A program made the translations under genes and the position numbers. From positions 1-31,204 of the forward strand of contig CAZASZ010000021.1 in NCBI GenBank assembly GCA_964487925.1: DNA of 31,204 bases. Direction: 5' to 3'. The first letter of the stretch is position 1. Each line of letters starts with the position of its first letter. Shown piece by piece: positions 25,892 to 31,204 of this stretch. This stretch comes from RI-283 sp964487925 (GTDB lineage Bacteria > Pseudomonadota > Gammaproteobacteria > SZUA-140). The notes beneath the pieces were generated by a model. That model was not told the origin of the DNA. It saw only the letters and a list, made by a program, of their open reading frames with translations, and searched no databases.

Positions 25892-27016
25892 ATGAGCACG
25901 ATAATCTCGGCGTCAACACATTCCGCCGCAAAGCGTATCAAAGTTCTGATCGTCGACGATTCTGCCCTGGTGCGGAAGATATTGACCAAACTCCTCGAAG
26001 CGGATCACCGCATCGAGGTCGTGGGGAGCGCTCCTGACCCCTACATCGCCCGGGACAAGATCAAACATTTAAAGCCGGATGTGCTGACGCTAGATGTCGA
26101 GATGCCTAGAATGGACGGCATCACATTTCTGAAAAACCTGATGCGCCTGCACCCTATGCCGGTCATCATGGTGTCGTCATTGACGGAGCGTGGTGCTCTA
26201 GTGACCTTGGAGGCGCTCGAGGTCGGCGCCGTGGATTTCGTCAGCAAGCCCAAGATCGACGTCGCCAATACCCTTGAACACTACGGCGAGGAGTTGGTAG
26301 AAAAGGTCATGATGGCCGCCAAGGCCAGGATTCGGGAGTATCGGGGGCCAATGACCTCCGCGGTGGAAGGTCAGGGTCACGCGGTAGTGGACGAGCGCCT
26401 TACCACCGACGCGGTACTGCAGGCGTCCACGGCAAAGGTCCTGAAAACGACCGACCAAATCCTGGCGATTGGCGCCTCTACCGGGGGTACCGAGGCGATC
26501 AGGGACGTATTGGTGCGGTTGCCGGCCGATACGCCGGGAACGGTAATCACCCAACACATTCCCCCCGTGTTCAGTAAGTCGTTCGCCGAACGCCTAGATC
26601 AGCTATGTGCCATGCACATCAGTGAAGCCAGCGATGGCCAGGTCATCCAAAACGGTTGCGCCTACGTCGCTCCGGGGGACCGGCATTTGATGTTGGTTCG
26701 CGATGGTGCCCGTTACGTCTGTCGCCTCAGTGACGGTCCACCGGTCAACCGCCACAAGCCTTCTGTGGATGTCTTGTTTCGCTCGGTGGCCCAGAACGCA
26801 GGCCACAATGCGATTGGGGTGATCTTGACCGGCATGGGCGACGACGGTGCCAATGGTCTGCTTGAGTTACGGGAAAGTGGTGCGTCCACGATTGCTCAGG
26901 ATGAGCAAACCAGTGTGGTATGGGGTATGCCTGGGCAGGCGGTCAAGCGCGGCGCGGCGGACAAGGTACTGCCGCTGGATAGGATTTCCGACCAGATCAT
27001 GCGCCTCAGACGCTGA
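25892..27016 (+). CDS. cheB: Chemotaxis methylesterase CheB
   Basis: The two-domain response regulator demethylates and deamidates receptors. The receiver occupies about 15-135 with D22/D23 and phosphoacceptor D68 (LTLDVEMPRMDG). The esterase occupies about 188-372 with the catalytic triad S196 (IGASTGGT), H222 (TQHIPP) and D317 (TGMGDDGANG). It is 374 residues long, with a GAGGGGAG ribosome site before ATG 25892. It is the last cluster gene. It ends in a weak inverted repeat without a T tract, so no clear terminator is visible before the downstream relic. Confidence 0.97.
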   Translation: MSTIISASTHSAAKRIKVLIVDDSALVRKILTKLLEADHRIEVVGSAPDPYIARDKIKHLKPDVLTLDVEMPRMDGITFLKNLMRLHPMPVIMVSSLTERGALVTLEALEVGAVDFVSKPKIDVANTLEHYGEELVEKVMMAAKARIREYRGPMTSAVEGQGHAVVDERLTTDAVLQASTAKVLKTTDQILAIGASTGGTEAIRDVLVRLPADTPGTVITQHIPPVFSKSFAERLDQLCAMHISEASDGQVIQNGCAYVAPGDRHLMLVRDGARYVCRLSDGPPVNRHKPSVDVLFRSVAQNAGHNAIGVILTGMGDDGANGLLELRESGASTIAQDEQTSVVWGMPGQAVKRGAADKVLPLDRISDQIMRLRR

Positions 27017-27044
27017 GCTTGAGGCCGGGGGGATATTCTAAGGC

Positions 27045-27071
27045 TTGAAAACCAACATGTTTTGATACAAT
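27045..27071 (+). promoter_or_regulatory. Candidate sigma-70 promoter after cheB
   Basis: TTGAAA (27045-27050) and TACAAT (27066-27071) fit the -35 and -10 hexamers but are separated by only 15 bases. It would read into the transposase-like relic. Confidence 0.3.
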
Positions 27072-27114
27072 GAAATCATGACAAGCCATTGATAAACAAA
27101 CTGTAATTTAAGCC

Positions 27115-27267
27115 TTGAGCCGTCATAATGCCGTGTTCTCTCAATTACTCAAACGGGTCCCGAGACATGAATTCGAGGCCCTGGCCATGCGCGCGGGATA
27201 TGCGGAAATCGCGGACAAGATAAAGGCAGCGGCCGCTAACAAGAAAGGACTTTTCGGGCTTTTTTGA
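27115..27267 (+). pseudogene. Short ORF resembling the N-terminus of an IS4-family (DUF4372) transposase
   Basis: From TTG 27115 the frame encodes 50 residues. It opens SRHNAVFSQLLKRVPRHEF and continues EALAMRAGYAEIADKIKAAA to end NKKGLFGLF. The HN-VFSQLL--VPRHEFEALA opening is the pattern I recall for DUF4372, the N-terminal domain of many IS4-like transposases. After about 25 residues the similarity stops and no catalytic DDE domain follows. A stop codon (27109-27111) immediately precedes the frame, and no ribosome site is visible. The likeliest reading is a remnant of an insertion element at the end of the chemotaxis cluster. A short functional protein is less likely but possible. No element ends were identified. 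Confidence 0.5.
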
Positions 27268-27328
27268 TTCGGTCCCATGTTCGGCGGAGAGACGCTTCCG
27301 CCTTCTGAAACATCCGTTGCGTCAGCGC

Positions 27329-27356
27329 TAATACCTTGCACCGATAACGCCGCTAA
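27329..27356 (+). promoter_or_regulatory. Possible FliA-type promoter for the CZB-CheW gene
   Basis: GCCGCTAA (27349-27356) matches seven of eight positions of the sigma-28 -10 box. TAAT (27329-27332) is a partial -35 at a 16-base spacing instead of 15. It lies 40 bases before ATG 27397. Confidence 0.35.
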
Positions 27357-27396
27357 AGAATGCGATACCCTACACTTCGCGGGAGCATTCAGCACG

Positions 27397-28248
27397 ATGA
27401 ACCAGGCAACGGCAGTCAAATCAGATACACGATCGGTCCCAACCAATGCATTTACGTTCTGGGTCGGCGATAGTCTGTTCGCGATCGATCTCTTGCACAT
27501 CCTATCGATCGAACAAGATAACTGCACGATTCATCCGGATCCGTTCGAGGGCCTGGGCGCGCTCGGCGTCGTCAAACATCGCGGCGTGCCGGTTCGGGTT
27601 TTCGACTTCGCGACCTTTGTCGGTATTATGTCCTCGGGCGAACAAAAAGAGGAACTGGTCCAGACGCTCACGGCACGCGAACAGGACCACGTCGATTGGC
27701 TGAACGCGCTCGAACGGGCGATCCAGACGAACGAGGCCTTCGCCAAAGCGCGCGACCCGCATCAATGCGCCTTCGGCCAGTGGTACGACAGCTATCACAA
27801 CCATGACGAAGAATTCATGGATATCCTGAAACGCTTCGACGAACCGCACAAGCGTATCCACGGGCTGGCCGATCATTTGCTCGACCTGAACGGCCGTGGG
27901 CAGACAGAGGCGGCGCTAAAACAGCTGAACGCGGAACGTCAAACCACGCTTGCCCAATTGCAGCGCCTCTTCAATCGAGCCCGTAACCAGATTCGCGATC
28001 GCATCAAATCGGTGTTGCTATTCATTACCACCAACGGCAAAGATCCCTGCATCGCTCTGCTACTCAACGAGATCGACGACATGATCGAGTTCGATCCGAG
28101 CCAGATCTCTGAAACCACCCGGATCGGCGTCACCGACGAGGAACGGCTGGCCAAGGTATTCGTCGGCTATATCAATCGTGGCGACGACCGCGACAGCCTG
28201 CTCATCGACGTTCACGGCCTGCTTGAGGCCGCGCTGGGCCACTTGTAG
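27397..28248 (+). CDS. CheW-like coupling protein with an inserted CZB zinc-binding domain
   Basis: Residue numbers here count from the longer ATG 27277 form (323 residues). The first CheW half is at 59-116 (FTFWVGDSLFAIDLLHILSIE...VVKHRGVPVRVFDF). A CZB domain at about 135-205 follows, with zinc ligands H138 (DHVDWLNAL), C164 (HQCAFGQWY), H191 and H195 (EPHKRIHGL). The second CheW half resumes at 246-320 (VLLFITTNGKDPCIALLLNEIDDMIEF..., DSLLIDVHGLLEAAL). The CZB thus sits between the two barrels of one CheW fold. CZB domains bind zinc and, in some receptors, respond to zinc or hypochlorous acid through the Cys. The start at 27397 is preferred: GGGAG lies 11 bases upstream and the preceding 40 residues look non-native. 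Confidence 0.8.
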   Translation: MNQATAVKSDTRSVPTNAFTFWVGDSLFAIDLLHILSIEQDNCTIHPDPFEGLGALGVVKHRGVPVRVFDFATFVGIMSSGEQKEELVQTLTAREQDHVDWLNALERAIQTNEAFAKARDPHQCAFGQWYDSYHNHDEEFMDILKRFDEPHKRIHGLADHLLDLNGRGQTEAALKQLNAERQTTLAQLQRLFNRARNQIRDRIKSVLLFITTNGKDPCIALLLNEIDDMIEFDPSQISETTRIGVTDEERLAKVFVGYINRGDDRDSLLIDVHGLLEAALGHL

Positions 28249-28525
28249 TGAGCGCGGCTTCAGCAAGTTTTTTGAGGCGCCCTACATTCAGATTTCGAAT
28301 TCGCCGACTCGGGTCTGCACCGTTTTTTCTCGACTTGTAAATGGTCGCTTTAACTATTAACACGGCAATGTAATATAGAGTAAATTGATCGGGATCGAGC
28401 TATACTTTGCGCATGAAAAGAGACGTAGAGTGAATCGTTATTTCAAACATCCAAAGATTCAATATGCCGTTTGATCATCTCCGTGCTTTATTGCCTGGTT
28501 AAAAATATACAGGACACCGACAGAC
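28249..28525. other. AT-rich intergenic region before the Nudix gene
   Basis: No gene is supported here. A TTTTTT run just after the CheW-CZB stop follows only a very weak hairpin, so termination is uncertain. AT-rich elements TAATAT (28371-28376) and TATACT (28401-28406) could serve as -10 boxes for the Nudix gene, but neither has a good -35 at proper spacing. Confidence 0.4.
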
Positions 28526-29077
28526 ATGCCCGATAGAGAGCAACTGCTAGCCCTTCTGAAACAATACGTCCCCATAGACAGTGACGACGAAGCGACCCAT
28601 GGCCGACTCAAGATGTTTGTCAGCGCCACGAACGACTGTTTCAATCGAGATCATCCCCCTGGCCATATTACTGCCTCGGCCTGGATCGTGGACCGACGCC
28701 GTAGCTACGCCCTGCTCGTCCATCACCGTAAACTTGATCGTTGGCTGCAGCCGGGAGGACATATCGAGGACGATGCCTCTGTACTGGCAGCTGCACGACG
28801 CGAGGTCGCCGAGGAGACCGGACTCCACGCAGCCGAGGTCTATTCGGAAGAGATCTTCGATCTCGACATTCACCCCATCCCAGCGCGCAAGAATGAACCC
28901 GCTCACCTGCACTACGATGTGCGCTTTCTGTTTGTTGCAGACCCTGATGAATCGCTTCAGCTGTCCGATGAAAGCCATGATCTGCGCTGGTTTACCATCG
29001 CCGAAATCCGCGCCAATGGCGAGGGGCGTTCGATCGACCGTATGATCGAAAAGGCCTCGCAGACGCTCACCGCATAG
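28526..29077 (+). CDS. Nudix hydrolase
   Basis: The 183-residue protein has a complete Nudix box at residues 78-100: GHIEDDASVLAAARREVAEETGL (G x5 E-like, REV xEE xG). The preceding ITASAWIVDRRRSYALLVHHRKLDRWLQPGG is the usual strand before the box, and the W-LQPGGHIE form occurs in nucleoside or nucleotide-sugar hydrolysing members. The exact substrate is undetermined. It is not a copy of the nudE product, which has a different context after the box. A GGACACC stretch upstream is a poor ribosome site. It appears to be a single-gene transcript. Confidence 0.9.
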   Translation: MPDREQLLALLKQYVPIDSDDEATHGRLKMFVSATNDCFNRDHPPGHITASAWIVDRRRSYALLVHHRKLDRWLQPGGHIEDDASVLAAARREVAEETGLHAAEVYSEEIFDLDIHPIPARKNEPAHLHYDVRFLFVADPDESLQLSDESHDLRWFTIAEIRANGEGRSIDRMIEKASQTLTA

Positions 29078-29109
29078 CACTACTCTCGTTCCCTCATGCA
29101 AAATTGCGC

Positions 29110-29137
29110 TTGACATGTTAATGAGAATCGATATCAT
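29110..29137 (+). promoter_or_regulatory. Sigma-70 promoter for the iron permease gene
   Basis: A perfect -35 TTGACA (29110-29115) and TATCAT (29132-29137, five of six) are spaced by 16 bases. The pair overlaps the Fur palindrome, so Fur binding would block RNA polymerase directly. The leader to ATG 29264 is about 120 bases. Confidence 0.75.
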
Positions 29138-29143
29138 TAACAT
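29115..29143. promoter_or_regulatory. Fur box over the FTR1 promoter
   Basis: A 29-base palindrome has perfect 10-bp arms (ATGTTAATGA, 29115-29124, and TCATTAACAT, 29134-29143). The 19-mer GTTAATGAGAATCGATATC (29117-29135) matches 15 of 19 positions of the classic Fur consensus GATAATGATAATCATTATC. The overlapping copy on the other strand matches 14 of 19. This fits two overlapping Fur dimers and repression in the presence of iron. Confidence 0.85.
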
Positions 29144-29172
29144 ATGGCGCGATACGGTCGCTATATCGAATC

Positions 29173-29244
29173 ATGGATACTCAGCTTGATTTCGAGATGC
29201 CCAAGGGCGCCGGTTCAAGCTTAGGTTCGACATACCATACGTAG
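29173..29244 (+). CDS. Possible 23-codon leader ORF before the FTR1 gene
   Basis: The frame encodes a 23-residue peptide beginning MDTQLDFEMPKG and stops 19 bases before the permease start. There is no ribosome site and no recognised motif. It lies in the leader between the Fur-controlled promoter and the gene, so it could couple translation or be chance. Confidence 0.15.
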   Translation: MDTQLDFEMPKGAGSSLGSTYHT

Positions 29245-29263
29245 GTGAAGAGAGGAACTCAAA

Positions 29264-30109
29264 ATGATTGCTGCCCTAGTCATTGTCTTTAGAGAAATGC
29301 TGGAGATGACATTGGTCCTAGGAATCTTGTTGGCCGCAACGCGCGGACTTGCAGGCTCTAGACGATGGATCGGGTTTGGTGTCATCGGTGGGCTGCTCGG
29401 CGCGCTGTTCGTGGCGGTCTTCATGGAAGAGATGGAGGCTGCATTCAACGGCGCGGGCGAATTTATGTTCAATGCCATTGTTCTGCTGCTAGCCTCGGGG
29501 CTAATCGCCTGGACGGTGTTCTGGATGACCAGTCATGGACGTGAATTGAGCGCCCGGATGAAACAGGTCGGCAACTCGGTCAAAGAAGGTACCCTGCCCG
29601 CCACTGCGCTGGCCATCGTTGCCTTGTCCGCAGTGATGCGTGAAGGTTCAGAAGCGGCCTTCTTTATGTTTGGAGCAGCGCAGACGGCGCAGACGGACGG
29701 TTGGGGTCTTATGGCCGGCGGCACGCTGGGAATGGTTGCGGCCCTTGCGACCGGTGCCATCATCTATATGGGTATGATTCGTGTCCCGGTCCGACATCTC
29801 TTTTCAGTCGCCGGCTGGATGCTCATGCTGATCGCCTCGGGTATGGCGTCGCAGGCCGCTATGAATCTGGTCACGATCAACTGGCTTCCGCCGCTTATCG
29901 ACCGCCTTTGGGATACCTCGTGGCTCGTTCCCCAGACCAGCCTTCTGGGCGAGATCCTGCATGTCATGATTGGCTATGACGAAGGCCCCAGCGGCATACA
30001 GTTCCTGGTATTTATCGGTTCACTCCTGACCATGTCCCTGCTCTATCATCGCTTGCAGGGTGGGTCCGGGAACGACCATCGAGGTCGTCTTAGGCGCAGC
30101 CCCGCCTAA
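29264..30109 (+). CDS. FTR1-family high-affinity iron permease
   Basis: The 281-residue inner-membrane protein has seven or so transmembrane helices. Two REXXE iron-handling motifs are present: FREMLE (R10-E14) in the first helix and MREGSE (R126-E130). The first replaces the common REGLE with REMLE, keeping the charged residues. Family members take up ferric or ferrous iron, often with a partner oxidase, EfeO or P19 protein; no partner gene is visible here. A ribosome site AGAGGA (29251-29256) precedes ATG 29264. The Fur box upstream supports iron-repressed expression. The C-terminus (GGSGNDHRGRLRRSPA) is basic and cytoplasmic. Its last 20 bases overlap a possible antisense small ORF. Confidence 0.92.
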   Translation: MIAALVIVFREMLEMTLVLGILLAATRGLAGSRRWIGFGVIGGLLGALFVAVFMEEMEAAFNGAGEFMFNAIVLLLASGLIAWTVFWMTSHGRELSARMKQVGNSVKEGTLPATALAIVALSAVMREGSEAAFFMFGAAQTAQTDGWGLMAGGTLGMVAALATGAIIYMGMIRVPVRHLFSVAGWMLMLIASGMASQAAMNLVTINWLPPLIDRLWDTSWLVPQTSLLGEILHVMIGYDEGPSGIQFLVFIGSLLTMSLLYHRLQGGSGNDHRGRLRRSPA

Positions 30110-30200
30110 AGGCGACGGCGGCACGGATACCGACGAATCCAGGCCAGTAGAAAAGGAAAAGGATACCGATCCAGGCAGGCCATAGGCCTGCCTGGATCAC
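30090..30200 (-). CDS. Possible 36-residue hydrophobic peptide coupled to sbcB
   Basis: From GTG at 30200-30198 the minus strand encodes 36 residues: MIQAGLWPAWIGILFLFYWP, then GFVGIRAAVAFRRGCA. This is a single strongly hydrophobic segment with a basic end, typical of bacterial membrane miniproteins. The GTG overlaps the sbcB stop as GTGA, the coupling signature seen elsewhere in this window. A DNA near-repeat gives the peptide two similar halves (WPAWIGI and WPGFVGI). There is no ribosome site beyond the coupling, no recognised family, and overlap with the FTR1 3' end, so it may be chance. Confidence 0.35.
   Translation of the reverse strand: MIQAGLWPAWIGILFLFYWPGFVGIRAAVAFRRGCA
30168..30198. 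repeat. 14-bp perfect inverted repeat at the sbcB stop
   Basis: GATCCAGGCAGGCC (30168-30181) is followed by ATA and its exact complement (30185-30198). No T tract follows on either strand, so it is a poor intrinsic terminator. GGATACCGA also occurs twice just left of it (from 30125 and from 30161). The hairpin covers the start of the possible 36-residue ORF. Confidence 0.75.
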
Positions 30201-31204
30201 GTTTGGCTCGCTCGCTCGCCCCATTCGTCAAGCGCGTTCAAGATCGAGATAGCACCCTCCTCCGACGCCAAGTCCGCCCTAAGTCTTTTCACTGTCCTGC
30301 TATAGTCCTTCAGGGACAGATAGCCAGCCTCACCGGCCAGGCGTCGCTGACGGTGTCTGGCCCAGCTCTCCCGCTCCGCCTCATTCAAGGTATCCGGCCA
30401 ATTCCGTGCGCGGTAGCGCAAGAGCAACTCCGGCATCCGTGCGTCTGCAAAATCAAAGTGCATCTCGCCTAGCCGTTCCGGTGGTGTACCCCGGATCCGC
30501 GTCGAAAGATCACGATCGACATCGTTCAGGAATCCGGCATATAGCGCTGCATCGACGTCCTCGTCGGATGCTCCAGGACGAGCTCTGTGGATAGCGACGA
30601 TACAATCGGCAAAACCGGCGGCGTTCAAAACTCGGTCACGATTTCTGGCACAGTCGTCAAGGTCGAGCCCGAGCCGTTCAACCGCCGCAGCATCAAGCGT
30701 TCGCTCAGGCGCCAGGGCGGGACACATATTGACCCTGATGGACTTCACAGGCAGACGCTGGATACCTTTACCAAGCTCGGCGCTCGACGTAAACAGGCGT
30801 TGGTGCAGCGATGCCTCATCCAGGTCGAGAAAGGGCGTCGGGTCAAACCTGAGATCGTAGCAAAGGACAGCATTGCCGTTAGTCGGGTGCGCGGCCAGCG
30901 GCATGATCAGCGACGTGCAGGCATGGGTCGATGAAATCCGGCCCGAGGTATGGACAACCGGGGTATGCGCTTCGAGGTCCAACAATGCCCGGGCGCGCCG
31001 CTTATCTCTGAGCTCAAAGAGCCATTGATACAGTCGGGGTTGACGATCCCTAATCAGACGCGCCATAGCGATCGTGGCATGCACGTCCGATAAGGCGTCA
31101 TGCGCCGATTCATGAAGAAGACCGTTGGCCGACGCTAGTTCCTCGAGTCTGAAACTCGGACTACCGTCCTCGCGGGTAGGCCAATTGATACCCTCCGGCC
31201 TCAG
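30197..31204 (-). CDS. sbcB: Exodeoxyribonuclease I (partial, 5' end beyond the window)
   Basis: The 3'-5' single-strand DNA exonuclease works in repair and recombination. The visible 335 residues run without a stop to the right edge. The reading is LRPEGINWPTREDGSPSFRL, then ELASANGLLHESAHDALSDV and HATIAMARLIRDRQPRLYQWL. HDALSDVHAT supplies the DnaQ-type ExoIII histidine and aspartate. The remaining length covers the SH3-like and C-terminal helical domains (QTLAP-like and GYLSLKDYSRTVKRL regions). E. coli ExoI is about 475 residues, so roughly 140 N-terminal residues with the first exonuclease motifs lie outside. The methionine at 31084 is internal and not the start. Confidence 0.93.
   Translation of the reverse strand: MRPEGINWPTREDGSPSFRLEELASANGLLHESAHDALSDVHATIAMARLIRDRQPRLYQWLFELRDKRRARALLDLEAHTPVVHTSGRISSTHACTSLIMPLAAHPTNGNAVLCYDLRFDPTPFLDLDEASLHQRLFTSSAELGKGIQRLPVKSIRVNMCPALAPERTLDAAAVERLGLDLDDCARNRDRVLNAAGFADCIVAIHRARPGASDEDVDAALYAGFLNDVDRDLSTRIRGTPPERLGEMHFDFADARMPELLLRYRARNWPDTLNEAERESWARHRQRRLAGEAGYLSLKDYSRTVKRLRADLASEEGAISILNALDEWGERASQT

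Noticed and set aside
17438..27016. The whole chemotaxis cluster as a new type of system
   Set aside because: The core order, receptor length class and tether match the known Aer2/F7-like class. Only the STAS and helical genes and the nearby CZB-CheW gene look unusual.
30168..30198. Intrinsic terminator between FTR1 and sbcB
   Set aside because: The hairpin is strong but no T tract follows on either strand, so it is listed only as an inverted repeat.
1..31204. CRISPR arrays, tRNA or rRNA genes, or phage genes
   Set aside because: No regularly spaced repeats, cloverleaf-like genes, rRNA segments or phage structural genes were seen on either strand.

Overview
The window is about 31.2 kb of moderately GC-rich DNA from a gammaproteobacterium. 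The evidence is gene content and order: ilvA divergent from rpiA, cysQ-nudE divergent from yrfG, glnK-amtB, and a chemotaxis cluster in the order cheY-cheA-cheW-receptor-cheR-cheD-cheB. These pairings are familiar from Pseudomonas-like and sulfur- or methane-oxidising gammaproteobacteria. I cannot name the species. The window comes from a draft scaffold: a run of exactly 100 N lies inside cheW (20184-20283), and an exonuclease I gene runs off the right edge.

Layout. 1-3769: AT-rich leader and a large secreted beta-helix/DUF11 protein with a CFI-box C-terminus. 3882-5641: a DUF547 exported protein, an ECF sigma factor and its small zinc-binding anti-sigma factor. 5664-13628: housekeeping genes (ilvA, rpiA, yajQ, ppiB, a TauE/SafE permease, an aldehyde dehydrogenase, cysQ, nudE, yrfG). 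13625-15276: a family 2 glycosyltransferase and a nucleoside phosphorylase-like protein, overlapping each other and yrfG. 15427-17053: glnK-amtB, closed by a clear intrinsic terminator. 17331-27016: the chemotaxis cluster, led by a good FliA (sigma-28) promoter. 27115-28248: a 50-codon relic resembling the N-terminus of an IS4/DUF4372 transposase, then a protein in which a zinc-binding CZB domain sits inside a CheW fold. 28526-31204: a Nudix hydrolase, a Fur-controlled FTR1 iron permease, a possible 36-residue membrane peptide, and exonuclease I (sbcB, partial).

The chemotaxis cluster is the most interesting part. Its order, a receptor of the E. coli Tsr length class (36H), a C-terminal VWEQF pentapeptide and a pentapeptide-type CheR all point to the Aer2/F7-like class of chemosensory system. 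Between receptor and cheR lie two extra genes. One is a STAS protein whose N-terminal acidic helix (ESLLDQLHG) resembles the CheY-binding tail of CheZ. The other is an uncharacterised helical protein with a D-x-x-x-Q motif in the same local context as the CheZ catalytic pair, and its own acidic C-terminal helix after a proline-rich linker. I propose these as a possible remote or split CheZ-like phosphatase module. The CZB-in-CheW protein, just outside the cluster, could add zinc- or oxidant-dependent control to the same arrays. All of this is inference from sequence.
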